Positions 1-7,579 of a stretch of DNA of 64,000 nt are shown piece after piece. A model generated the notes under the pieces. It ran no database searches. It worked only from the letters and a program-made list of their open reading frames with translations, and was not told the DNA's origin. Location of the stretch: positions 1-64,000 of the forward strand of contig NZ_UXAV01000019.1 in NCBI RefSeq assembly GCF_900609045.1. Direction: 5' to 3'. Position 1 is the stretch's first letter; each line of letters starts with the position of its first letter. Position numbers and translations under genes: made by a program. This DNA comes from Filibacter tadaridae. Its GTDB lineage: Bacteria > Bacillota > Bacilli > Bacillales_A > Planococcaceae.

Positions 1-240
1 TGGATTGATCGCTTCGGCGGCATGTTTGAGCGCGCGGGCCGTGGATTGATCGCTTCGGCGGCATGTTTGAGCGCGCGGGCCGTGGATTGATCGCTTCGGC
101 GGCATGTTTGAGCGCGCGGGCCGTGGATTGATCGCTTCGGAGGCATGTTTGAGCGCGCGGGCCGTGGATTGATCGCTTCGGAGGCATGTTTGAGCGCGCG
201 GGCCGTGGATTGATCGCTTCGGCGGCATGTTTGAGCGCGC
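1..240. repeat. GC-rich 41-bp tandem repeat array
   Basis: About 5.9 copies of a 41-bp unit begin at 1, 42, 83, 124, 165 and 206. Copies 4 and 5 differ from the others by one base (GGAGGC for GGCGGC). Each unit splits into two half-units of 21 and 20 bp carrying the related cores TTGATCGC and TTGAGCGC, which start at 5, 26, 46, 67, 87, 108, 128, 149, 169, 190, 210 and 231. The array probably continues left of the window. It is far richer in GC than the flanking DNA and 41 is not a multiple of 3, so it does not look coding. Confidence 0.95.
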
Positions 241-302
241 AGAGACGCTTTAGGATCACTCCATCTCCAATTTCAAAACATCCCCACTTTTTTCATCGCA
301 CA

Positions 303-356
303 AAAAAGGATTGCCCTGAAGTCGCTGCGTTTCCAACTTGTAGGACAATCCTTTTC
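303..356 (-). terminator. Stem-loop after the 51-aa membrane protein gene
   Basis: AAAAGGATTG and CAATCCTTTT form an inverted repeat just downstream of the leftward gene pair ending at 363. On the minus strand the stem is followed by T residues, as in an intrinsic terminator, although the loop of about 30 nt is long. Confidence 0.5.
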
Positions 357-362
357 TATGCG

Positions 363-518
363 TCAATTGATATCGCTTTCGCTTACCCATTCAACGACGG
401 GTTCCATTCCATTTTCATTAATGCTTTTATTAAACGTGGCTGTCATCGTAAAGTAAATGGCTATAATAATCGCGATTGTAACTACAACAATGGCTACTAC
501 AAGTATTTTCCCCTTCAT
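363..518 (-). CDS. 51-aa single-pass membrane protein
   Basis: A short ORF that begins MKGKILVVAIVVVTIAIIIA and ends WVSESDIN. Residues about 4-24 form one hydrophobic membrane helix, followed by a polar, mildly acidic tail. Its ATG overlaps the TGA of the upstream gene in an ATGA arrangement, which implies translational coupling and is the main argument that it is real. A stem-loop terminator follows. The family is not recognised. It could anchor or regulate the 158-aa partner protein, but that is only an inference from the overlap. Confidence 0.65.
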   Translation of the reverse strand: MKGKILVVAIVVVTIAIIIAIYFTMTATFNKSINENGMEPVVEWVSESDIN

Positions 519-991
519 TCACCGTCACGCTCACCTTTTACGAAGATGAATCGCTCTTCTTTCAAATAAGCAATCGCTTCGGAATAGTCGCCAAAACTGT
601 CTTCTAAGTTTGCACCGTGATACAAATTCCAAGCTCCGTACTCTTCCACAAGCAGAAGTTCTTCATTGTCGCTATTCACCCATTTCTGTTCAACAGGTAG
701 TTTTTGTTCTTCACCTTCAGAAAGCGCCTGGATGGAATCGGTGATTGTATTACGTAGCTCTTCTTCTGATGCCTCACGGATGTTCACGAGTCCACGTTCA
801 TCTGCATCATAGCCCGGAATGCCCGCAACATAGATGAAGCCGTTGCCATTTGGGTGAAGATGCTGCACAACGACTGTTTTATCGAAAAGACTTTCTTCGT
901 AATGGTAATTGACCCGTTTCAAGGACACTTCTTTTCGTGTTAGTTCGGGAAATGATTCGATAACTGCCTGCTTTTGTTCAAATGTCAACAT
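515..991 (-). CDS. Conserved-type hypothetical protein, 158 aa
   Basis: A soluble, acidic protein of 158 aa with no signal peptide or membrane helix. I do not recognise the family. The sequence has mixed alpha/beta character, with a glycine-proline stretch near residues 48-60 (HPNGNGFIYVAGIPGYDADE) and a basic C-terminal tail. It is the first gene of a leftward pair and overlaps the start of the 51-aa membrane protein by 4 bases. The ATG at 991 has only a weak ribosome site (GAGTGAA). Confidence 0.75.
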   Translation of the reverse strand: MLTFEQKQAVIESFPELTRKEVSLKRVNYHYEESLFDKTVVVQHLHPNGNGFIYVAGIPGYDADERGLVNIREASEEELRNTITDSIQALSEGEEQKLPVEQKWVNSDNEELLLVEEYGAWNLYHGANLEDSFGDYSEAIAYLKEERFIFVKGERDGE

Positions 992-1034
992 ATATGTTCA
1001 CTCTTTTCCACTCTATTTTCATTTAAGTATACCA

Positions 1035-1703
1035 TCATTCTTCTTTCACGGATAATCCAAGGACACGAGCAAATCCGATTGCCTGGTCTGTTGACACAAT
1101 ACAGCCCGCAATTTTAGGAAGTGTCACTTCAATCCGATCATATGTACTTTCCGATAAATCGACACCATTCAGTTCAGTTTCCATGAAATTAATATTGTCC
1201 ATCTTACATAATTTGAACCGCACACCCTTAAATGTACATTCATAAAACTCGCTGTCTGTTAAATTACACGTACTGAATTCGACTTCCTTCATTCGCGAAA
1301 AACTGAAATTCATATACCTTCCATCACACTCACTAACTAACGTATGTCCCATGCTCGAGTTTGCAAAGTCTGTTCCCGTTAATTTAGAATTCACAATTTC
1401 ACATCTATGGAATGTTGCATTTTGGAGATTGGCATTTGAGAAATCACATGTATCGAAACGAACGTCAACGAATTCTGCACTCTTCAAATCACTTCCGGCA
1501 AATGATACGTCTTTGAATAAACAATCGTCAAACGAAAGCCTACCTCCCTCTTCACCGACTAAAAGCCCAGCTTCGAAACGGACCCTTTCAACATACCCTT
1601 CGCTTTTCCAAATATCATCTATCCGCATCAATTCATGTTCCGCAGATAATTTAGGTTTTTGACGCTTATCCGTAGCCTTTTTTACCACTTTAAATTCCTC
1701 CAT
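1035..1703 (-). CDS. Pentapeptide-repeat protein
   Basis: A 222-aa protein with many A(D/N)LxX-type five-residue repeats between about residues 55 and 190, for example AGSDLKSAEF, SNANLQNATF and TGTDFANSSM. These are expected to stack as a right-handed quadrilateral beta-helix. Qnr-type relatives mimic DNA and shield topoisomerases, but many family members have no known role, so no activity is assigned. A charged N-terminal segment of about 40 residues precedes the repeats. Its ATG directly abuts the stop of an upstream 32-aa membrane protein gene, and GGAGG-like bases lie inside the end of that gene. Confidence 0.85.
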   Translation of the reverse strand: MEEFKVVKKATDKRQKPKLSAEHELMRIDDIWKSEGYVERVRFEAGLLVGEEGGRLSFDDCLFKDVSFAGSDLKSAEFVDVRFDTCDFSNANLQNATFHRCEIVNSKLTGTDFANSSMGHTLVSECDGRYMNFSFSRMKEVEFSTCNLTDSEFYECTFKGVRFKLCKMDNINFMETELNGVDLSESTYDRIEVTLPKIAGCIVSTDQAIGFARVLGLSVKEE

Positions 1704-1802
1704 TCATTTGGTTTTCCATTCTGTAATGATTACAATCAAAATAACGACCGCAATTGCGACAATGTAAAACCAGCTCGGTATACTACTGATCCCACCAAAC
1801 AT
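1704..1802 (-). CDS. 32-aa single-pass membrane protein
   Basis: A tiny ORF starting MFGGISSIPSWFYIVAIAVV and ending ITEWKTK. Residues about 10-27 form a membrane helix and the C-terminus is short and charged. The ATG is preceded by AAAGGGGTG at good spacing, and its TGA is immediately followed by the ATG of the pentapeptide-repeat gene, which suggests one mRNA and coupled translation. The family is not recognised. The pairing of a tiny membrane protein with a cytoplasmic partner echoes the neighbouring 51-aa/158-aa pair. Confidence 0.6.
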   Translation of the reverse strand: MFGGISSIPSWFYIVAIAVVILIVIITEWKTK

Positions 1803-1820
1803 CGTTATTCACCCCTTTTG

Positions 1821-2687
1821 CTACTCCACTCTTTTCACACCTGAGATAATTGTGAAATCAACCGTAATCTCGGGAATATCCATCCTAAGTACTTCTTCTA
1901 TCTTTTCAGGACTAGTCCCCCATGTGAGCGGCGTCATTCGAATAAGTGGTGCCAGTAGTCCTTTAGGCAGCTCGAAACAATATGTAATGCGCTCCGTTTG
2001 AACCTCGTCGAAATGTTCAGCAAACCTGCCTACAGGATTAGAGTCTTCTTTTTGCTCCTTACCTTCATAAAATATATCCCTGAGCTCTTTTAAATAGCCG
2101 CTTTCAGGAACAGCTTTTTGTATCAGCTTACCGGGTTTCAGAAGGCGCGTGAACTCTGCATAGTTTGCCGGTGACAAGATGTTGAGGATGGCATCGAATT
2201 GTTCGTCTGCAAATGGGCAATTCGCAAGGTCCGCTACGGTCCAAATGGTGCCCGGATACATTTTTGAAGCCGCTGCAACACCTTCTTTTGCCAAGTCAAT
2301 GCCAACGCCCGTTACACCCGTTAATTGCGATAAAATCGATGACAAATGCGTGCCTTCCCCACACCCCGCATCCAGTACGACTGATTGTTCACCCTTCCCT
2401 AGACGAACAGCTAAACGATGTGTCATGAAATCAAGAACAGGTTTGAAAAATCCACTTGCCATGACAGTTTTTCTAGCCTCGAAAAGCGATTTATCGTATT
2501 TCGTCACATGAGCCTGTGGTGCTAAATTGACATAGCCGTTTTTCGATAAATCGAATGAATGGTTGTTCAAACAGAAAAGCGCTGAACTGTTGAACATTTC
2601 CATTCCAGCTGCACAATTCGGACATCTGAATAGATGTGCATGCGCCTCCATAAGTTGTGCGTTTATTTCTTTCCTCGATAAAGTCAT
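1821..2687 (-). CDS. rlmA: RlmA-family 23S rRNA (guanine-N1) methyltransferase
   Basis: A 288-aa protein with an N-terminal zinc ribbon (C22, C25, C39, H43) and a class I SAM-methyltransferase domain marked by VLDAGCGEGTH near residue 105. This matches the RlmA-I/RlmA-II (TlrB) family, which methylates G745 or G748 in helix 35 of 23S rRNA and can affect macrolide susceptibility. Which of the two guanines is used cannot be read from the sequence. It is transcribed leftward and faces away from the ylbC-like gene across a repeat array. Confidence 0.88.
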   Translation of the reverse strand: MTLSRKEINAQLMEAHAHLFRCPNCAAGMEMFNSSALFCLNNHSFDLSKNGYVNLAPQAHVTKYDKSLFEARKTVMASGFFKPVLDFMTHRLAVRLGKGEQSVVLDAGCGEGTHLSSILSQLTGVTGVGIDLAKEGVAAASKMYPGTIWTVADLANCPFADEQFDAILNILSPANYAEFTRLLKPGKLIQKAVPESGYLKELRDIFYEGKEQKEDSNPVGRFAEHFDEVQTERITYCFELPKGLLAPLIRMTPLTWGTSPEKIEEVLRMDIPEITVDFTIISGVKRVE

Positions 2688-2774
2688 AGTTATTAAACTC
2701 CGATCGTCAGTTGTCCTATCAGTATACCGTTTTTCATAAGGTAGTGAAACGGTATCATCTCAGCCTAGTAGGGT

Positions 2775-2886
2775 TTATCACCGACTAAGCGTGGGTTATC
2801 ACCGGCTCGACGGGGTTTATCACCGCCGTGGGGTGGGTTATCACCGGCTCATTCTTTTATCACCGACTCAAACCGGGTTATCACCG
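2775..2886. repeat. Six-copy TTATCACCG phased array
   Basis: The 9-mer TTATCACCG occurs at 2775, 2796, 2817, 2838, 2857 and 2878, giving steps of 21, 21, 21, 19 and 21 bp. The spacers are G-rich and poorly conserved. The array fills the gap between the divergent rlmA and ylbC-like genes (2688-3000), which holds no gene. A short array of the same core lies at 53846-53897 and a single copy at 36566-36574. Confidence 0.93.
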
Positions 2887-3000
2887 CCTGTAACTATATA
2901 CCTCCAAAAAACCTACAAAGACACGAATGGGCATCGATTTGCTTCGTACTGTATTCAACGACCATCAAAAGGTTACAATAGACGAAAGGAGGCGATTTTC

Positions 3001-4125
3001 GTGAAACGATTTTTCCTATTCATTCTATTCATTGCCATACTTTATAGCGTCAAACCATTTTGGGAAGAACCGGTCTCGAAATACGTCGACATCTCTTTTC
3101 TTGAACCCGTCGATGCCAAAATCGATTCCATGATGAGTATAGAAACATTATCCACAGCAATCCGCTATATTAGTGATACTGCAGATAAGGCAGTTCATCT
3201 TCTTTCCTCTCGCCTGGAAGAGGTAGAACCTGCTGAAGAGATTGTGAAACCTATTTTGAAGAAACCCGTAAAGACGCAACTTTCCATCCACAATATCGAG
3301 CTTGGTAGTCCAGAAGAGAAAGTGACAGCTGAACTAGGTGTTGCGAAAAGCCATTCAAAGAATGAGTATGGCACAGAGTGGTATACGTACCATGAAGGCT
3401 ATCACAATTTTGTTATGATTTCGTTCGACGATAAACGAAGGGTGAATGCGATTTACACGAATGATGATTTAATCTCTTCGAAATCAGGCATCCGCTACGG
3501 ATCAACTAAGTCTACAGTGCGCGAAACGTTCGGCGAACCAATCAAGGAGATTCGCAAAGGCTTGAATATCTATGTCCTTCAAGAAAGTGAAGGCTTCGAT
3601 GTGTTCAAAAATGGAGATACGTATACATACGTCTATTATGATCTGCATCAAGACAAAACGGTTACGGCAATTCAACTTATCGCTGCCTCACTTGAACAGA
3701 AAAAGCCCGGTATCTACGCTAGTGGCGATGCAGCGTTACGAAACGGCTTCGAGCAACAGCTTTTTGACCTTACAAATGCAGCACGTGTCCGCCATGGACT
3801 GAACTTCCTCAAGTGGGACGGAATTGTCTCGGACACAGCCCGTAAGCATAGTACCGATATGGCTGTTAACGATTATTTCAATCATGAAAACAAGCAAGGG
3901 AAATCCCCGTTCGATAGGATGGAAGATGACGGCATCAAATTCCGCGGCGCCGGCGAGAATCTTGCATATGGCCAATCGAGTAGCATCTTTGCTCATGAAG
4001 GCTTGATGAACTCTGCAGGTCACCGTGAAAACATTTTATTGGACAAATATAGCCATCTTGGTACTGGCGTGGCGTTCAATGAAAAATCCCAACCATTTTA
4101 TACGGAAAACTTTCTGCTTAAATGA
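3001..4125 (+). CDS. YlbC-like CAP-domain protein, secreted or membrane-anchored
   Basis: A 374-aa protein starting at GTG 3001, seven bases after an AAAGGAGG ribosome site; the longer frame back to 2791 runs through the repeat array and is rejected. An N-terminal hydrophobic segment (RFFLFILFIAILYSV) is a signal anchor. A central CAP-associated domain (about residues 90-235, with LGSPEEKVTAELG) is followed by a C-terminal CAP/SCP domain with LTNAARVRHGL, ARKHSTDMA, GENLAYG and SAGHRENIL. This two-domain layout is that of Bacillus YlbC, whose role is unknown. CAP domains often act in extracytoplasmic ligand binding or hydrolysis. Confidence 0.88.
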   Translation: MKRFFLFILFIAILYSVKPFWEEPVSKYVDISFLEPVDAKIDSMMSIETLSTAIRYISDTADKAVHLLSSRLEEVEPAEEIVKPILKKPVKTQLSIHNIELGSPEEKVTAELGVAKSHSKNEYGTEWYTYHEGYHNFVMISFDDKRRVNAIYTNDDLISSKSGIRYGSTKSTVRETFGEPIKEIRKGLNIYVLQESEGFDVFKNGDTYTYVYYDLHQDKTVTAIQLIAASLEQKKPGIYASGDAALRNGFEQQLFDLTNAARVRHGLNFLKWDGIVSDTARKHSTDMAVNDYFNHENKQGKSPFDRMEDDGIKFRGAGENLAYGQSSSIFAHEGLMNSAGHRENILLDKYSHLGTGVAFNEKSQPFYTENFLLK

Positions 4126-4199
4126 TGCAGTCATTCCCACCGTGGTTAATGAATCACATTTAAGGAAACGTATACTGTAATCCGGGCGGTAGGATTTTG

Positions 4200-4358
4200 A
4201 TGAAAGTCATCTCATTACAAGGTGCTAAACATATCAAAGTGAAAAAAGTGGTCGATGCAAAAGGTCATTTCAAAGCCAGAATCCAAAAACCAACTTTTAC
4301 ATTCAAACGATGTAAAAGTTGGTTTTTGAATTCAGCAAAGTTCCAGGAACTCATTTAA
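4200..4358 (+). CDS. Possible 52-aa basic protein ending in a hairpin
   Basis: An ORF from ATG 4200 reads a lysine-rich peptide (MKVISLQGAKHIKVKKVVDA at the start). A GTAGGA-like site lies upstream. Its last 22 codons run through a 17-bp perfect inverted repeat that looks like a terminator, so the reading frame may be accidental or the end of the gene may have been overwritten. No family is recognised. Confidence 0.25.
   Translation: MKVISLQGAKHIKVKKVVDAKGHFKARIQKPTFTFKRCKSWFLNSAKFQELI
4285..4328 (+). terminator. Perfect 17-bp stem-loop
   Basis: A perfect 17-bp inverted repeat (4285-4301 and 4311-4327) with a 9-nt loop, flanked by A and T runs. It can act as a bidirectional terminator between the ylbC-like gene and the convergent sodC. 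Confidence 0.8.
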
Positions 4359-4373
4359 ATAATTTACTCTCAA

Positions 4374-4928
4374 TTACTCACGCATGATAGCTGCGCATGC
4401 AATTCGATCACCTGCATTACCTGCGGGATTTGTTTTATAATCATCCGCATTCTCATGGATGACTAGTGCACTGCCATCATCATCGAGAATGGAGTTTTCA
4501 GCGCCTGATTTCAATGTTAACTCGGCAGTCGTCAACTGGGCGGATAATTTCCCTTCCGCGTCCACCTCAATATTTGGCAGATCCCCTAAATGAAATCCTT
4601 TCGGGTTATCAAATCCATGCTCTTTTTGTTTGGGATTGAAGTGACCTCCGGCAGACTTGAAATCCGGTGGCTTACAGACGCCTGTTTCATGAATATGAAC
4701 GGCTTTAATACCTGGCGTAAATCCTTCAGCGTCAATCGTGATTGTCACGCCGTCCTTCGCTTCAACAAAACTTACTTCGCCAATCGATTCCCCTTCTGTA
4801 TTCACGATGGGCGCTTCAACACTTTTTACATTTTCCCCACTTACCGGAACCTTAGCGTCTTTCTTCACACATCCCCCTGCAATCACAAGTGCAGATAGCA
4901 TGATGGATAATCCGATCTTATGCTTCAA
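4374..4928 (-). CDS. sodC: Cu/Zn superoxide dismutase-family lipoprotein
   Basis: A 184-aa protein with a lipoprotein signal (lipobox VIAGGC, lipidated Cys20) and a SodC fold. All metal ligands expected of a Cu/Zn enzyme are visible: HIH, GGHFNP, EHG, FHLGD and VIHE. It should therefore dismutate superoxide at the outer face of the membrane, unlike family members that have lost copper ligands. It starts at TTG 4928 after an AGGAGGA site. It is monocistronic and convergent with the ylbC-like gene. Confidence 0.9.
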   Translation of the reverse strand: MKHKIGLSIMLSALVIAGGCVKKDAKVPVSGENVKSVEAPIVNTEGESIGEVSFVEAKDGVTITIDAEGFTPGIKAVHIHETGVCKPPDFKSAGGHFNPKQKEHGFDNPKGFHLGDLPNIEVDAEGKLSAQLTTAELTLKSGAENSILDDDGSALVIHENADDYKTNPAGNAGDRIACAAIMRE

Positions 4929-5019
4929 ATCAATTCCTCCTCAGAATACTCTTCTTTAGGAGGATGGCTTTAATCTGTGCTTTTATGTAAGGAAACTTGA
5001 TTTCATGAAATAAATAAAT

Positions 5020-5067
5020 AAAAATGGCTGTTGACCCTATTTATAAAGAGGTCAACAGCCGTTTTTA
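5020..5067 (-). terminator. purC terminator
   Basis: A 16-bp inverted repeat with one mismatch (5020-5035 with 5050-5065; ATGGCTGTTGACC is the left core) directly follows the purC stop and ends in a T run on the minus strand. Confidence 0.85.
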
Positions 5068-5071
5068 TCAG

Positions 5072-5755
5072 TTATGCAAAGATCCGTTTTTCAAGATCCA
5101 TCGGTGTAATGTATGTACCATTTTTATACACACGCATATTTCCACCTGAAATTTCATCGATAAGCATAACTTCACCCGTTACGCTATCACGTCCGAATTC
5201 AAGTTTGATGTCATAAAGTTCAAGGTCTTTTGCAGCCAATTCTTCTTTAACGACGTTCGAGATTTCTTTCGTTACTGTTTTAAGCGTGTCATATTCTGTA
5301 TTTGTTAAAATATCAAGTAATGCGAGTGCATCTTTTGATATCGGCGGATCTAACCGTTCGTCGTCTTTAATCGTCACTTCGACAAACGCGTCCAAAGGCT
5401 GTCCCTCTTCGCAATACGCACCATATCTACGTAGAAAACTACCGACTGCACGGAATCTGCAAATGACTTCGAGCCCTTTACCAAAGACAGTAGCTGATTT
5501 TACTGTCATCGTTGATGCTTCAATATCAGCAGCGACATAATGAGTTGGAATTCCTTTTTCAGCAAACTTCTCGAAAAAGAACTTCGTCATTCGGAGACCC
5601 GCTTGTCCTGCGCCTTCAATTGTAAGTCCTACAGTATTCGCCCCCGGATCGAAAACACCGTCTTCTCCGGTTACATCATCTTTGAATTTCAGAAGTACGT
5701 TGTTACCTTCTGCTTTGTAAACATCTTTTGTCTTGCCTTTATAAATAAGTTCCAT
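5072..5755 (-). CDS. purC: SAICAR synthetase PurC
   Basis: A 227-aa phosphoribosylaminoimidazole-succinocarboxamide synthase, which joins CAIR and aspartate using ATP in purine synthesis. Diagnostic segments are YKGKTKDVY at the N-terminus, EVICRFRAVGSFLRRYG, and DEISGGNMR near residue 205. The length is slightly short but complete. In most Bacillales purC sits inside the pur operon; here it stands alone behind an unusual multi-hairpin leader and has its own terminator. Confidence 0.93.
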   Translation of the reverse strand: MELIYKGKTKDVYKAEGNNVLLKFKDDVTGEDGVFDPGANTVGLTIEGAGQAGLRMTKFFFEKFAEKGIPTHYVAADIEASTMTVKSATVFGKGLEVICRFRAVGSFLRRYGAYCEEGQPLDAFVEVTIKDDERLDPPISKDALALLDILTNTEYDTLKTVTKEISNVVKEELAAKDLELYDIKLEFGRDSVTGEVMLIDEISGGNMRVYKNGTYITPMDLEKRIFA

Positions 5756-5796
5756 GCGTCTGTTCCTTTCTATAAGGGGATAAAGCGAAACTTCAA

Positions 5797-5932
5797 TCAG
5801 TGGGGGGTTCTTATCCCCCGCTGATTGTTAGTTAAGCCATTCGGGCTTTTACGGGCAGTTGACCCCCCACTTATTCTTCTTGTTTCCTTGAAGACTTGAA
5901 GTTGGGGGTCTTACTGCCCGTTAATGCGGGAT
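5797..5932 (-). repeat. Multi-hairpin element in front of purC
   Basis: This leader contains three nested or consecutive inverted repeats. ATCAG-GGGGG pairs with CCCCC-CTGAT at 5797-5826. A small AAGCC/GGCTT hairpin lies near 5835-5850. A long-range stem pairs ACGGGCAGT-CCCCC (about 5849-5866) with GGGGG-ACTGCCCGT (about 5903-5921). The right edge (TTTATCCCG, ATTAACGGGCAG on the minus strand) recurs with one mismatch at 62563-62584. It may be a decayed mobile or miniature element, or a structured purC leader. No known riboswitch class was recognised. Confidence 0.6.
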
Positions 5933-6098
5933 AAACGTACTTCCTTAGTATAAGCGACTATTGCCGTAAGAAAAAGAATTAATATCTTATCTTCTCTTTC
6001 CCTTCCCGTTACCAGGTTCATAGCTTCCGTTTTCAAGGTTTTTTTTGATGGATATCAAGGTCCCCCCAACGGAACGCCTTATGTTATAGACAGAAGGA

Positions 6099-6709
6099 AT
6101 GAAGGAAGGAAGAAACAACAACATAAACCCTAGCCATATCCGCTATAAATTGGAAGATAAAGAACATGAAAAAGCAGAAGTTATCAAGGGCAACGGCATC
6201 CGTGCTAAAATTAAAGAAAAAGAATTTGCCATCGGAAACCGTAAGCTAATGGCTACCGAAGGGATTGTCATATGGGATGTCGTTGATGACTATGCTATAA
6301 AAAACTACAAGCAGCGGGTCACCGCGTAGCAATGGCCGGGGACGGTATTAATGATGCCCCTGCAATTGCTACAGCCGATATCGGTCTTGCTATGGGAGAA
6401 GGCGGTACGGACGTCTCTATGGAAACTGCCGATGTCGTTCTTATGGCAGACCGCTTGGAGCAATTCGCACACGCCTACTCCCTTGCAAAAACTACAATCC
6501 GCAATATGAAATAGAATACATTTTTTGCAGTCGGAACAGTCATCCTTCTTCTGACCGGTGTACTTGTGGGAAAGATATTTCTTGCCTCAGGTATGCTCGT
6601 CCATGAATTGAGTGTACTTATTGTCATTCTGAATGAAATCAGATTAGTACGCTATGCAAAAAAGAGTAAGAATAAGAAGCAACCTGAACCGGTACTACTA
6701 ACAGAATGA
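6099..6709 (+). pseudogene. Remnant of a CadA/ZntA-type P1B metal-transporting ATPase
   Basis: Fragments of a heavy-metal ATPase are readable in order. There is part of the nucleotide-binding domain (GNGIRAKIKEKEFAIGNRKL), then the phosphorylation-domain end [20 protein letters not shown] after a frameshift near 6320, then an in-frame TAG near 6512, and finally the last two membrane helices. The N-terminal metal-binding region, DKTG site and most helices are missing, so the gene is dead. The remnant ends 12 bp before the Crp/Fnr regulator, which may once have been co-transcribed with it. Confidence 0.9.
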
Positions 6710-6721
6710 GGTGTAATTGAA

Positions 6722-7429
6722 ATGACAAGCGAAAAAAGTTGTGATCATCATACTGAAGGTACAATGGGCATGCGGAAACACTGTATTTCCATCGTTCCAA
6801 TCTTCAACCATCTAACGCCGGCTGAAATGGAGGAAATCGTCAAGGCGACACATTCCGTCTCCTATAAACGCAATCATACGATTTACCATGCCGGTGACAA
6901 ATCGGACGGTTTATATATTGTTCATAAAGGTCGCGTAAAAGTTTACCGCCTGTCCGACAACGGCAAAGAGCAACTCGTCCGTATATTGGAGCCTGGTAAT
7001 TTCACAGGAGAACTTTCTTTATTCAACGAAACTGTTCATGATGCTTATGCAGAAGCAATGGAACCTATTGAATTATGCGTCATGGACCGCGAAAGTTTCC
7101 AACAATTTTTATTGAAATATCCTGCTGTCTCACTGAAAGTGCTTGGAGAATTCTCCAATCGACTTGCAAAAACGGAGCAACAAGCGGCCAACATTGCGAT
7201 GGAAACGGTGGAGACGCGCGTTGCCATGTACCTTGCCGATCAAGTTGAAGAACAAAAAATGACTACAATTGTTTTACCGATGACACGAAAAGACCTCGCT
7301 TCCCATCTGGGCACAACACCGGAAACGATTAGCCGCAAACTAGCTGATTTTGAAGATGCAGGCTGGATTAACCAAACAACGCAACGTAAAATTGAAATAG
7401 CCGATTTGGATGCACTGCTGTTAGCCTGA
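6722..7429 (+). CDS. Crp/Fnr-family transcription regulator
   Basis: A 235-aa protein with a cyclic-nucleotide-binding-type beta-barrel (about residues 30-145, with GDKSDGLYIVHKGRVKVY and GNFTGELSLF) and a C-terminal winged helix with the recognition helix GTTPETISRKL. Cys residues near positions 7 and 21 precede the sensor domain and could bind metal or a thiol signal, but the N-terminal four-Cys cluster of true FNR is absent. It lies directly downstream of a broken metal ATPase, so its old target may have been that transporter. The start at ATG 6722 follows GAGGTG. Confidence 0.88.
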   Translation: MTSEKSCDHHTEGTMGMRKHCISIVPIFNHLTPAEMEEIVKATHSVSYKRNHTIYHAGDKSDGLYIVHKGRVKVYRLSDNGKEQLVRILEPGNFTGELSLFNETVHDAYAEAMEPIELCVMDRESFQQFLLKYPAVSLKVLGEFSNRLAKTEQQAANIAMETVETRVAMYLADQVEEQKMTTIVLPMTRKDLASHLGTTPETISRKLADFEDAGWINQTTQRKIEIADLDALLLA

Positions 7430-7505
7430 CTGCGAAAAGCGTCCGCCGACAACGGATTCAATGGCATTCTATGCCCCGACATATCCAGTTCTCAACCATT
7501 CCCAC

Positions 7506-7535
7506 TTGTCATCATTCATATAATGGATGTATAAT
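7506..7535 (+). promoter_or_regulatory. SigA-type promoter of yeeI-like gene
   Basis: TTGTCA (7506-7511), an 18-bp spacer and TATAAT (7530-7535), about 45 bp upstream of the start codon. Confidence 0.65.
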
Positions 7536-7579
7536 AGTTCGACTAACTCTATGCTTATACGGAAAGAGAGTGATATATA

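Noticed and set aside
186-569. 127-codon rightward ORF
   Set aside because: It begins inside the 41-bp array, lacks a ribosome site and lies opposite a coupled gene pair with better support.
2791-3000. N-terminal extension of the ylbC-like protein
   Set aside because: The extension encodes the TTATCACCG array; GTG 3001 has an excellent ribosome site and begins a proper signal anchor.
5797-5932. ykkC/PRPP or purine riboswitch in front of purC
   Set aside because: The conserved cores of those classes are not found; the hairpins look more like a repeat element.
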